A stretch of 64,000 nt of DNA from Daphnia carinata (GCF_022539665.2 NC_081335.1:6820001-6884000); one strand, 5' to 3'; positions 22,422-34,084 are shown, counted from the stretch's first letter. Notes: generated by a model from the sequence alone, not told the origin. Translations and numbers: made by a program.

Positions 22422-25400
22422 ATGAGAGCATATGCACAAAAACCCAATTGCTGGTTGTCAAAATACATATGGTTCTTGTGCTATTTCATGCCGCTATTAA
22501 TTATCTCACTAAACACAACCATAATATGTTGGAAGCTTTTCAAGGAAACCGATACGCTTCGAGTAAAAATGCAAACTCAAAAGTAAAATCATTTTTCATT
22601 CTAATTTACACCAATAACACAATTTAATTTTTGATTTAAAATTTAAGCCTAACAAAAAAAATTTTGTTTATGAAGGGAAGAAATAAATGAGGATCCCTTT
22701 CCCCTATGCACTGGCCACCTCCTCGAGCAAGAAAACATATTTTACAAGAAAGGGGATGGGGAATCTTACAGTAGTAATATTCCTATATCGAAATCTCCAG
22801 ATGGACACATTTGCAAGCTTTTGCTCTACACTCTTGAAAATGCAGTGGCTTGTTTTGATAATTTTTATCGAAAAAATGTAGGTCGAAATAATTCTGAAGT
22901 GACTGATACAAGAGGCATTGGGAATCTGCTCCATTTCGTGTTTATTGGCGATTCAAGAATTCGGCAACATTTCTTTTGTTTCTTAAAGGTAAGTAATGAG
23001 TTACTCTTGATCTATATAGTAAGAAAACGAACATATTATTGAACCAAAAACAATTCAGGAACAATGCTGAAAAATAATTTTTAATGCAGTAGCAAAATCG
23101 AGTGCACTGTTAATTTTTGTTAGTGGTTTCGTAACCAAAAATAATATAAAAGCGGCGGACAAGTTATGTACGATTTATCCGACGAAAACTAGCGGTACGT
23201 TTTCGAAAGCGAAAATCGTCGAGTTTTTCCGTCGAATTGAAATATTGATTGATATTGAATTGATACCCCCTATTCTGTTCAATCAGGATAGGGGTTAAAT
23301 CCCCTAAAAATTGGTGCCGAATTACACAACAAATAAATGGGGGGTTTATACCCTAAATGGAACGGAATTTTTAAAAAGTTTGCATGTAACACGACTCAAA
23401 TTCCAGAACCTTGAATGGATAGTCCGTTGTTTACCACTGTACATGTTAGTTATAATTTCTAAGCAAACATTCATTCAACTTCGGTTCAAAGGCTTTGGAT
23501 GATAGACACCTTTTGGGGAAAATTTTAATTGAAGATTCGAAAACGTTTAATTTTTACGTGCTAAAATTTTATTTTCGAACTTCACAAAAATTGATTTTGT
23601 AAAGCTCATAATTATAAATTGATTTAAATTTATATAATTGAAAACTTCATGAAATCGAATATGAAAAAAATGAAACATGGTAAATAAATTTGAATTGACA
23701 TTTTAATGTAATACATATAAATTGGTATTATAACGTTTAACTGAAGAATTTTTTTGGATGTTTGGGATAAAAGTGGCTACACAAAAACAATTGTTTTACA
23801 CAAAGAATTTTCAGCGCATTATTTCAGAGTATTATAATACCTTGAAAAATGTATGTGTGTGTTTCGCTATAACCGTCGTTCTTACAACTTTCCAAATCCA
23901 CAAATTACTTTTCCGGTTATCGTTCCAGAGTGTATTCCGATGTTTAAACCTTTTAATATAGTATTGAATCGGTATCTGTAGTATAAACCATAAATTTTGT
24001 GTACCTCTTCGAATTTTTTGTGGTCCTTATGAGTAATTCGATGGGTTACAAAGTTTTCGGGGTCAAGCACCGCAAAGATTGATAACCGTTTTAACAGTGA
24101 TGGGTTTCTATATTCATATATTCATTTATTATCTATATTGTAACAGTGAGACGTCGTTCTTGACAATTTCCCAGACACCGAAACAAAAATGATATACGAA
24201 TCCAAATAGAGAAGAGAGGTGGTGGTTGACACAACAAAAATGATTTTTGTTTCTCTCGGAGTAATAAACTCGTCAAATTAAGCTAAAGAAATATATAGTT
24301 TAGTACCTAGTTATCTAACTACAATAAATACAAATATTGAGCCGAGTTTTCTTTTACTTAGTTTTACCACTTGAAACAAGCTTTGTTTAAATCCGAAAAT
24401 TATCTAAAATCTTTTAAACAGCTGTTGCACTTCGTTCGACAGTTTTTTCAATTTTTGAAAAGTAAAAGCCACCCTCTCGCATTAGTACGATTTTATTTTT
24501 TTCTAGCATCGATAAACCATGGTCTTCCTATTTTGTTCTATTTGATGAGAAACGCGGTAGGGGAGGGTGGGCGCAATTGGAACACGCGGCAATTGAAACA
24601 AAAATTCTACCACTTAAAGTATGTAAGAGATTTTGTTTAAAAAATTTGAACTAACGGGAATTAGGGTTCTACATTTTTAGAAAAAATTTGAGGCTTTAGA
24701 ATTTAAAAGTTTTCGAATTATCCCAGAAAATTGTTTTTTGACTGTCCATTTGTTGTTTTTTTGCAGACAATTTTTTCGTTTTCACACTGAAAACGATGGA
24801 GAAAATCATTAAAAAAGGTCTCCAATCATTCGTCATTCATTAAGCTATAAGTTGATCACATTAATTTTTTTCTAGCTTAACTTTATCACCTATAAAAATG
24901 AAAACTCCGAGAAGACCCATGGTCGGAGCAATTGGAACACCTTGTTCCAATGAATGAGTATCCCTGATTCTGAGATATCGTCATTTTAGTTTTTTCGTAA
25001 AACGCGGGAGCTCTCTTATGGAAAACCCACGTTTCAATTGCCCAGACGCCCTGTTTCAATTGCCGAGTAGAGTTGGCAATTGAAACAACTTGGGGTACCT
25101 CCGGTTTTTTACTCATAGCACATATTAAACTTTGCCGAACCCACCCAAAAAAAATACTGTTATGTAGCTGAGATAACTGGCTACAAATCTATATATTTTT
25201 TACTTTACTTGGACGATTTTTGTAATCGTACGGAACAAAAATAAGTTTTGTGTTCCAACCACGCCCACCCTCCCCTATAGATGAGCGAAGCTTTTTATTT
25301 TTTTTGTTTCCCATGGCTTTATTACTTAAGAACCCTCAATAGTTCTAAAATTAGGAGGAGAAAATGAGTTTTTTAATTCGAATTTTATTATCCAACGAGA

Positions 25401-28400
25401 AATGTAAATAGCTATCTTTATTAATAAAATAAATATTTTTATCCATATTAAAATAAAAAGTTTCCTAAAAAGATAGGGTATGTCTGTGAAGTTATGATGA
25501 TAAATTTTTTCTTATGGACTACGTTCCTAAAAAAATTTTTGCTTATCATAAGTTGTTAACCTAAGTTCATAGAAGAAGAGCTCTAACAGAGAACATGATA
25601 GCCTACTATTTTCGGACGCTAAAATCATTATGTTTCTCATCACTGAACCATTTGAACTACTCAAACGATTTTATTTTAACATGCACTATGTAACGTTTTT
25701 AACTGAAATTTTTAACATTCTCGATCAACCTTAATATGTAAAAAAACTGAGGAGTGTCAATATGTGCAAGTATCTATTTGCGTCGTTCTCCTTTACGAGA
25801 CACTGGCCTCCTTCTGTCAGTCATTTTCTTTTTCAGCATTGGAAATAAAGGAGGGATAGGTGAGATACCTACTATGGTGGAAGTGTTCATTAGATTTTAT
25901 TTTGTTGTTGTTGTGTGTAGTTAGTCGTAGGCAAAAGTACAGATACGTACACAAATTTTAAATGTCCAGTTTAGGTGATTTGAAAATTTTCTTTTTTTTG
26001 TGAGAAATATTTTTTTTTTAATTTCTAGATAGCCGTTGTTTTAGTCTTGGTGAAACGCAGAGTACCATATACACACACGCATAAGGCGGGTGTTTAGTGG
26101 TGTTTGGAGCAGACCGGTTTAATTTCTTATTGAAAAGATATCCTACGTGACGTAAACCTGAAAGTTACACTCTCCATTTTTGTTTTCTACCTTTTTTCTA
26201 CTTTTCACCTACCATGCGTAGTAGAACCCAAAAAGGTATAGAAATGGTAGAAAATTTCGTTTACTTTTAGTTCGTAGAGGAATGAAAGATGCTTTAGCAT
26301 ATCGTAGACGAATGCGTGTCTACGTAAAGTAGGAATTAAAAGACGACAAAATCATGAAAAAACTGGAGGGGGTATTCCAAGTGACTGTTGCGTTATTTGT
26401 TTGCAAATAACACAACTTAATTGAAAATAACACAAGACTTCCGAATTAAAGAAAAAGCTTTTCTAGCATTTTGTAGGTGCTTTTATTCTCACCTCTAAAA
26501 TTTGTCATATTTACTTTCTTTTTACATACTTGGTCCCATTGCGCTCTTTAAATTTTTTTATGCATGTTACAGTTTTGGTATTATTACTTTTAAATATCTG
26601 GATTAAATGAACAATTAAATATAGATATTGTTGCGTTACTTTTGCATATAATTAGAAAACATACAAAATAACTGTAACTACATACTCGTATGTATTAAAA
26701 AGTGTTAAACAGTTTTACATGTCGTTCGGGTCAACCAACACGGGGTTCAAGCCCCACCAAGGATTTTTCTGGTTTTCGCTTCAGTGAATGGTAGACTAGT
26801 CTGCCAATGCAAATAAAAGGCAAATGGTAGAGGATCTACTTATACTACTCCTTAAAAACCGACGGTTTTCCGGCCAAATTGTAGCAATTTCTACCAAAAA
26901 TCACCACTTGCTGCCATTTCTTGTTCATTTCTTGACGCCAATGCTACCCCATTGGTACCATTTCACTACAAAATGGTAGCGAAAAATAGGTAAGAGGTAG
27001 CATTAAAAATTCAGGGTGTTCATATTTATTTGGTTCTTCCTCTTAAATTCTACGATTTACATTTTAAAATTTTAATTTTACTCACAGATCGGTGGGTGTT
27101 TATTTATTTAAAAAATCGATGAAATAAGATATTTCAACCTTTGCGATATGCTTATACTATTAGACACTACGAAGTAAAAGGCAGATTTTACAGTTACACG
27201 TATAGAAACTTACAACCTCTGACTGTATACTAGGCCTATTCATATTTTAACAAAATCCTGGATGAGCCAACACCATTGATGAAGATGAATAGGTCCAAGC
27301 CCAAGAAAGGGGAACATGTATGGCAGAGAAAGAAGTAAATTGGAGCATGTTTTGTTTTTGTTTTCACTGAACAAAGGAATTACAAAATTCAATCATAAAG
27401 CATATGGTTGTGCGGAAAATTTTTCAGCTATAGAATTTATTTTTGCGTAGCTACATCAAAATTTCTAAAGCTTAATTGTCATTACCTAAAAGAAACATTA
27501 ATTTTTAAATAATTTTTCAAAATATGGTTACAAAAATTAAAAAATTTAGAAGTGCTAAAAAAAATAATTGTAATTTTTCAAATGCCAACATATCAGGGGA
27601 ATTGAGACAAGAACCTAGCAATGGAAATGTGGATTTTCTCATTCGGGAAGTTCGTAAAAGCCTGGAAAACATTCTTGAAACACTTGTAAAAAAAGAGGTC
27701 GTTATCCGCCATCAATGGGATATTGTGCCTCAAACATAAAGCAACTAAGCTGTTGTAAGGCCATACTGGCACTGTTTGTTTTTTTCTTTTTATCTAAATC
27801 AGAATTTTGAGGTAGCAAGGTTTCGTAAGAGTCTATTTTAGCAAAGCGTTTTTCTAATATTTTTTTGAAACTTTACATTATTGTCTTATTTTGCTACAAC
27901 ATAAAAATACAATAGGCCTACTACCTGAATTATTCATAATGTGCAATCGAAAATATATTGTGATGAACTATTATTGTTAGGTTACGATAATAAGTAAATA
28001 AAGTGGTGTTGTTTAAGGGTTAAGGGTTTACAAAAATGAGTTTTTTGTTCCAACCACGCCCTACCTCCATTACTGTCACATAGTAGTGTATACGGATGAT
28101 ACATAAATGATGAAGTTCAATTGAATTAACCATATATAACCAGATCCTAACGTTATTTAGGTTAACCCACCTAACTAAACCTAATCTACAACCTAACCTA
28201 ACCTTCCAACCTAACCTAACCTAACGACCTAACTTCACGCAGGTACATTTATTATATTGCAGTATTTTCTTACTAACTGTTGTAAAAGATGACACAATAA
28301 AAGAATGACGTAAAAAACCCTCTACTAAAATAGACTTCAACCGAAGGTTTAATGTAGCACGATGTTTTTAAAAAACGTTGCTATTTGAGTATGGCTAGAA

Positions 28401-31400
28401 GGGATTTAAAAGCTTCAAATATGAAAATGGCACGTGAAATAAAAAAGAGAATGCTAACCGTAGCTACGCTCCCCTTCATGATACGCAAAAATCTAAATGT
28501 CATTTTTAGTTTCACATTTCCAAACCTTTCCAATGAACAACCTCTAGCCTTTTCAACAATCAACAGGTGGATCACGAAACTGAGGGATACTACAGCAAAA
28601 TTGTATTATTAATCTTGCACATTTATATGTATTAGGCTCTGATTTGTTTCACGCTGCTTTGCATGGCTTATGATTTTTCCAATTTTCTTTTGATTTACTC
28701 AGTTAGTTCCAGATTACGATAGAATAACTCAGCCACTTGAGATCCCAGGAAACGTCATTTCATTTATCCACGGTGACATTGATGTCGACAGTACAATCTT
28801 AGGACTACGTGTTTCTTTCAAATGGCGACCTATCATCAACATCACGTTAATAGAGACCATCCGCCAATGGGGACAATCGGACACTTCACGGCCAGACTTA
28901 CTTTTTCTAAGTACAATCATATTTCTATTAATAAATTCAGTCGATGTGTAATAATTATTCATTTGGTGTTAGCTTATGATCAGTTACTGCTGTATGCTAA
29001 AAATATTAGAACAGCTTAGCCTAAATAATACAAATGAAGCGATTTCTTTTCAATACAAAATAGCAACGGAGATAGATTATAAGACACAATACCTACTTAA
29101 GTATTAGGCATACAATAGAGCCATATTAAAAAACGTCGGTGTCGTCACGCTCCAAAAAATCAAATTTCGTGCAAATTTTCTGGACATTTTTCGCTTGTGG
29201 TTTTAGTATTGTTTGAGACAATATTTTTAAAATACGACTTTAATTTGGAATAGAGTTATTACATTAGTTTATTACAGGAGGAAATAGCTTTATTTGTTCT
29301 TTTAAAGTAAATACGTTTAAATTTCAATTGCCGAAACTGAATACAAATAAATGTATATAGAACAAACAAATATGAATTAATTTTAAACAAATTGATCAAA
29401 TAATCTTTTAAAAAAATGTTTAGGGGAGGTAGGGCGCAATTGGAACGCTAGGCAATTGAAAAAAAAATTCTACCACTTAAAGTATATAAGAGATTTAGTT
29501 TTAGAAATTTGAGCTAACGGGAATTAGGGTTGTACATTTAAAAAAAAAATTGGAGGCTTTAGACTCTAAAAGTTTTCGAGTTATCCCAGAAAGTTGTTTT
29601 TTGACTGTCCATTTGTAGTTTTTTCGCAGACAATTTTTTCGTTTTCACACCTAAAATGATGGAGGAAATCATTAAAAAAGATCTTGAATCATTCTTCGTT
29701 CATTAAGCTATAATTTGATAACATTATTTTTTCCTAGTTAAATTTTATCCCCTATAAACATTAAAACTCCGTAAAGACCCATGCTAGGGGCAATTGGAAC
29801 ACCGTTTTCCAATTGCGATTTCCGTATGCGCGTCCCCCTTACTGTAATCTGCCAAAGGTGTTATAGCCCTATGCAGCGTATGAGCTGTAACTCAGAAAAC
29901 TACCGAAATTCATTAAATAATATTTAGTTATTACATAAAGTTATAAAACATCTTTAAAAATAAAGATTAAAATTCTTTGTATTACTGTAAAAAATTCATC
30001 AAAATACGTATACCAGATTCTGAGATATTGTCATTTTAGTTTCTTCATAAAACCGGGAGCTCTCTTATGGGAAAACCCACGTTTCAATTGCCCAGACGCC
30101 CTGTTTCAATTGCCGAGCAGAATTGGCAATTGAAACATCTTGAGGTACCTCCAGTTTTTTACACATAGCAGATGTTCATCTTTGCCGAACCCACCCAAAA
30201 AAAATACTGTTATGTAGCTGAGATAACTGGCTACAAATCTATATTTTTTTAGTCTAGTTGGACGATTTTTGTAATCGTAGGGAACAAAAATGAGTTTTTT
30301 GTTCCAACCACGCCTTACTCCCCTAATAATTTTGTCAATCGAGGTTTACCGTCGGTTGGTTAAGGGACAAAGACCATCTGTAGAAATCACTTACAGTTTT
30401 TGTGAAGTTACAATCCTTTTCTGATTAATGTTCGCTTGGAGAGGGGGTGGGTTAGATGGATACGGCGCAAGTCAACACAAATTCTACTTCTCAACATATG
30501 AGAGGGATTTCGTCCAAAATACTTGGACTAACTGGAATTAGGGTTGTTTTTTTTTTAGGAAATTTGAGGTTTTAGACTCTAAAAATTTTAATTATTCCAT
30601 TTTTTTTTACTGTCCAAAACTTCTTCATTTTCACCCGTAAAATGATGCAAGGAACTATTGAAAAGGCTTATATGATTCCTGGCTCGTTTGTGTACAATCT
30701 GGTTAGACTACATTATTTTTTCCTAGCTCCTTTTTATACCTCGAAAACAATAAAATTGTAAATTCCAATAATATTTCAAACACCAGCTTGTTTCATTTCC
30801 CCATTTCGTATGTGCGTTCCCTTTTCCTGAAATTTGACAACGGTGTTTTAGCCATAACGGGACCTTCTTTATAGGAATACCCACGTTTCAACTCACCCGA
30901 CGCCTCGTTTTAATTATCCCGAAGTATTGGCAATCGAAACATGTGAACCACCTCACCTACCTAGTTTTCAGAAATTAAAATATGCAATAGAAAGCAATAT
31001 TTTCTTAAAGTAGTGGGATTTGAAAATTATAACCAAATGTAGGGAAAAATTAGAAAACAAAAGTTGAGATTGTACAGTATGTTCCAAAAAAATCCGACTA
31101 CCCCCCTAAAAAAAATGCCCCCTATCAACGTATAGCTAAGTTATTTACTAGCTTAAGTGGGTTATGTTAGAATATGGGAAAATGCGGAAAAAAATGCAGT
31201 AGACGTTACCATAGAAACGAGACATGAATTAGCTACTGTCTTGAATCGCTAAGAGGTGAGACAAATTGCCGTTAGGCAAAGCCAAAAATTTTTACAAATC
31301 TACTACAAAATGTATTTGCACTAGGGTACGGGAGACAGACTTTGGGATGGGAAGTCTCGTTTCCATGGTAACAAATTTAACGAATCATGGCATACGCGCC

Positions 31401-34073
31401 TTTTTTAAAATATTTGTTCTTATGCGTTAAATGATCAAAATTTAATTCTTTTTATTTTCTTTATTTATTAGTATAAAAACGGGGGTTCCATTATAAAACT
31501 GATACAGTTCATATAAATGTTTCGCGAAAATAGCGCAAACAATTAATTTTCGGGAAATTTGATTTATTGAGTACACGGCTAGGCCGAACGATACCACAGA
31601 TCTTCTTTCCACAACAGTTAATGAACTGATGAATAACTAATGAACTGTGTCAGTTCTATAGTTCAACCCTCGTTTTTATAGTAATTTAACGCATAAGAAC
31701 AAAGATTTTGAAAAAGGCGCGTATGCTATGATTCATTAAATTAGTTACCATGGAGACGAGACTTCCCATCCCGAAGTCTGTCTCCCGTAGCCTAGTGCAA
31801 ATACAATTTGTAGTAGATTTGTAAAAATTTTTGGTTTTGCCTAACGGCAATTTGTCTAACCCCTTAGCGATGTAAGGACACGAGCTCATTCATGTCTCGT
31901 ATCCACGGTAACGTCTATCGCATTTTTTTCCGCATTTTCCCATATTCTAACATAACCCCCCTAAACTACTAAGTAACTTAGCTATACGTTGATAGGGGGC
32001 ATTATTTTTTAAGGAGGGTAGTCGGATTTTTTTGGAACATACTGTACACTAATATGATAAGGTTAAAGGGCCGTACTTATTCGGAAGTAGAGAATATAAG
32101 CGGCTAAGCAAAGTCAACAAGCAGAATAATTTTAAGCGTAGTTCTAAAGTCCAAAAACCCCTCCGATTAACTAACTGACAGGTAGTTTAGACTCCCTATT
32201 TTATGCACTGTACCACTAAATAAGAAATTTTCTTTAGAAAAACAAGTGGCTTTACATTAGATTTAGCTATCATTCCCTGAGATAAGCGACGATATGTGTG
32301 AAAACTTATTTATTTTAGGTAAAATTGCATGGAATTGACGAATGTTACCAAATATTGCAGTTTTTTTTTTCGAAACTTGAAATTGTATTTTCCTTAAAAT
32401 TGGTAGTCATTTTTAATAGTGAAGCCTAAATTTAAGCACTGCACTTAAATATTTCTTAAAATGCAAAGAAAATGATTGATAAATTGATGTTGAACGTTAA
32501 AAAAGGCATGGAAGTCCATCATATGCTACGCAGCCACGGTGCCGACTTTAAACTATATCAGAAAGGGATTTCTGAAATAGCTCCATCCCTTAATGAGTTG
32601 GCCAAATTAAAGAATGTGATTTGGCTGAACCAGTATCCCACCCTGGATTTATATGGAAGCACGCATGCCGACAATACTTACATTTATACAGAAAAAATTC
32701 ATCACTACAACGAAGCCGTTCACAAAATATTAAAGTACACCTTAACATTTAACTTTTAAAAACTGTACATCATAAGAATCCAAAACTCCATTGCCTTTTT
32801 AAATATGCAGTACCCATCCAAGAGAATGTACAATTGTAGATTTTTTCCCGTTTTTTTTTTACGTGATGTCTGAAGACACCCGGTTTTTTATTGTTTTGCA
32901 GATTCACCGTAATGGTTAGGCTAAGAAAAAAACCAAAATACTCATTAATGAGTATTCTGTTACGCTATTTACAAGATTATGACCCATGGTTTAATGTTAA
33001 TTACCCCGAATGGTATATTTGCGTTCAGGCGTAAAAATTTTTTTTGTTTGCCCCGTTTCGCGCCACCATCTTTTTTTAGAATGTTCCAGAAAATCGGCTT
33101 TTTTAATTTGATTAAATTTTCGCAAGTGGAACTAATTCGGAAATAAATTTTTGTACGTAGCCTCTTACTTTTGATTTCATCCCACCAGAGGTGCCTGCAA
33201 CTTCATCGTTTTTATGCAATTAATGAGTAATGAGCGGATCTTGCGTGCGCCTCTGGCAAGATAAATGCGAAATAATTTCTATTCTAGGCTTCCTGAAACA
33301 AAAATTTTGCAACTAAAAAATTGCCAAATTCAGGAAAAAACGTGGTGCTTAAAAAAGTTCAATTATAGAATTGTTAAGATATAATTTAGGATTATAATTA
33401 TGTATTTTTAAAACATGTAGGAAAACTACAAGTTACTACTAGTTCTACTTAGAAGTTGAATAGTTCAAATTTAAAAGGAGTTATATTTCGGAAAAGGCTA
33501 ACAAAGGGAATCGCGGCGCGAAACGGGGAAAACGGAAAAATCATATTCACCTGAACGCATATAAATTGTTCAGGTATTCACCGTACAAATATGTGGCACA
33601 TATCACATAACAACAAAATCATCCTTGACTATACTAATTTTAAAAAATTAATCCCACTATTACGGTTAACCCGTAAATTAAAAAAAAGTGGGTGGTGGGG
33701 TGGGAGAGATGGACGCCATGTAAAAAAGGACGTACATATGTGTATTCTTTTGGGTGGGTTCTATTGAATATTTTGGAATGATAAAGACACTTCGCATTTT
33801 TAATTTTCTTGCAGGAAATATAGTTATGTCCGAATATGGGATTCTAGTAACGCATTCGCCGAGGAATACATCCGTGGTTGCCGTGTATACTCTAGAGTAA
33901 TTCCAAGCCGTGTGTTCGTCGACGAAGGTGCTAGTCCATTTATTAACTGCAAATCCTACGTGAACTGTGAAGACTTTATACACACGGGATATGTGGCTCT
34001 GGCAGAAGCCTCCCAGTTGCTTTACAACGACATCTGTAATGCCTTTTTATCAAAAACTGAAGATTATAACTGA
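22422..34073 (+). CDS. Type II membrane SGNH/PC-esterase (CASD1 N-terminal-like), 5 exons, 389 aa
   Basis: Exons 22422-22582, 22676-22988, 28703-28910, 32506-32734 and 33815-34073 join at GT-AG sites with matching phases into exactly 390 codons including TGA, with no internal stop. Residues 15-37 form a hydrophobic signal anchor after a short basic cytoplasmic tail, so the catalytic domain would face the Golgi or secretory lumen. FIGDSRIRQ (Ser147) is the GDS nucleophile motif. VSFKWRP, VHHMLRS and WLNQYP are family blocks. CEDFIHTG supplies the Asp357-x-x-His360 pair. This set matches the SGNH domain of CASD1, the sialate O-acetyltransferase, and PC-esterases in general (family knowledge). 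The multi-pass acyltransferase half of CASD1 is absent, so the substrate is unknown. The protein-coding sequence is about a tenth of the 11.6-kb gene: introns 2 and 3 are filled with mobile elements. Confidence 0.8.
23178..23222. repeat. Hairpin-like repeat, right copy (inverted)
   Basis: Contains CCGACGAAAACTAGCGGTAC and CGAAAATCGTCGA, the diverged reverse complement of the copy at 22136. It lies in intron 2 of the PC-esterase gene. Confidence 0.45.
24225..24320 (+). repeat. Degraded end of a family A element
   Basis: GTGGTTGACACAACAAAAATG and the following bases parallel the GTGGTTGGAACACAAAAC end of family A, with many changes. It is an old fragment in intron 2. Confidence 0.35.
24560..25275 (-). 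mobile_element. TA-flanked inverted-repeat element, family A, copy 4 (short form)
   Basis: Reverse orientation relative to copies 1 and 2, with the same termini and TA flanks and nearly identical sequence over about 716 bases. It lies in intron 2 of the PC-esterase gene, so at least one recent insertion hit this gene without disturbing its exons. Confidence 0.85.
25276..26159. other. Intron sequence, nothing recognised
   Basis: AT-rich part of intron 2 with no supported feature. Confidence 0.3.
26160..27022. repeat. CTACCAT/ATGGTAG-rich repeat, copy 3
   Basis: Starts ACACTCTCCATTTTTG and ends AAAAATTCAGGGTGTTC, roughly inverted edges. The two flanks hold dense CTACC and GGTAG motifs (26185-26250 and 26780-27005), and the middle is unrelated AT-rich DNA. 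This is the longest and best-bounded member of the family, and it lies in intron 2 of the PC-esterase gene. Confidence 0.5.
28028..28072 (-). repeat. Fragment of a long-form family A element
   Basis: AATGAGTTTTTTGTTCCAAC followed by CACGCCCTACCTCC is one terminus of the long subfamily (compare 30288-30323). The rest of the element is missing. Confidence 0.6.
28153..28235. repeat. Interstitial telomere-like (CCTAA)n tract
   Basis: About nine CCTAA units, some interrupted, run through this stretch (CCTAACCTAACC, then CCTAACCTAACCTAAC). TTAGG is the arthropod telomere repeat (established knowledge). It lies in intron 2 of the PC-esterase gene, far from any chromosome end seen here. Confidence 0.75.
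29423..30323 (-). mobile_element. TA-flanked inverted-repeat element, family A, copy 5 (long form)
   Basis: Starts GGGGAGGTAGGGCGCAATTG and ends CACGCCTTACTCCCC with TA on both sides. It carries the internal block around GCGCGTCCCCCTTACTG that is missing from the short copies but has no tandem duplication, so it represents the basic 901-base long form. It lies in intron 3 of the PC-esterase gene. Confidence 0.85.
30425..30975 (-). repeat. Ancient degraded family A element
   Basis: The order of blocks follows family A: AGAGGGGGTGGGTTAGATGG, then AACTGGAATTAGGGTTG, GAGGTTTTAGACTCTAAA, TTTTCACCCGTAAAATGATG and CCCACGTTTCAA. Heavy substitution and gaps indicate an old insertion next to the younger copy 5. 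Confidence 0.55.
31075..32044. mobile_element. 970-bp foldback element with ~450-bp inverted arms
   Basis: Starts CAGTATGTTCCAAAAAAATC, ends with its reverse complement, and is flanked by TA on both sides. The arms (31075-31432 and 31690-32044) pair with few mismatches, and the inner part continues the palindrome (GTATAAAAACGGGGGTT against AACCCTCGTTTTTATAG, and CAGTTCAT against ATGAACTG). Almost the whole element is one inverted repeat. The CAG terminus with TA duplication suggests mobilisation by a Tigger/pogo-type transposase (inference). It lies in intron 3 of the PC-esterase gene, so transcription would create a long hairpin. Confidence 0.85.
33014..33566. mobile_element. ~550-bp MITE with GCGTTCAGG...CCCCGTTTCGCGCC termini
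   Basis: The left end reads TGCGTTCAGGCG and, about 30 bases inward, CCCCGTTTCGCGCC. The right end is the diverged reverse complement (GGCGCGAAACGGGG, then CCTGAACGCATATA). The arms are about 50 bases and the interior is AT-rich and non-coding. It lies in intron 4 of the PC-esterase gene. Confidence 0.65.
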
Positions 34074-34077
34074 ATTA

Positions 34078-34083
34078 GAATAA
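34078..34083 (+). promoter_or_regulatory. Polyadenylation signal close to the PC-esterase stop codon
   Basis: AATAAA begins about five bases after the TGA of the PC-esterase gene. It would make a very short 3' untranslated region. A second AATAAA lies further downstream near 34444. Confidence 0.4.
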
Positions 34084-34084
34084 A

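Noticed and set aside
22687-22881. 64-codon plus-strand open frame over exon 2 of the PC-esterase
   Set aside because: The spliced frame through GDSRIRQ is a different one; this frame is an overlapping shadow.
26730-26765. tRNA-like T-arm CGGGGTTCAAGCCCC, possible tRNA gene or SINE
   Set aside because: No matching anticodon arm, D-arm or acceptor stem upstream; an isolated box B-like sequence.
27524-27739. 71-codon ORF in intron 2 of the PC-esterase
   Set aside because: No recognisable motif, no splice link that keeps phase with the flanking exons, and AT-rich composition like the intron around it.
6941-30323. CRISPR-like array from regularly recurring repeats
   Set aside because: Copies are 700-1100 bases long, irregularly spaced and TA-flanked: they are transposable elements.
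32472-32759. 95-codon ORF starting MIDKLML as a separate small gene
   Set aside because: The conserved sequence starts at the acceptor before 32506 and continues through a donor at 32735 into the last exon, so it is exon 4 of the PC-esterase.
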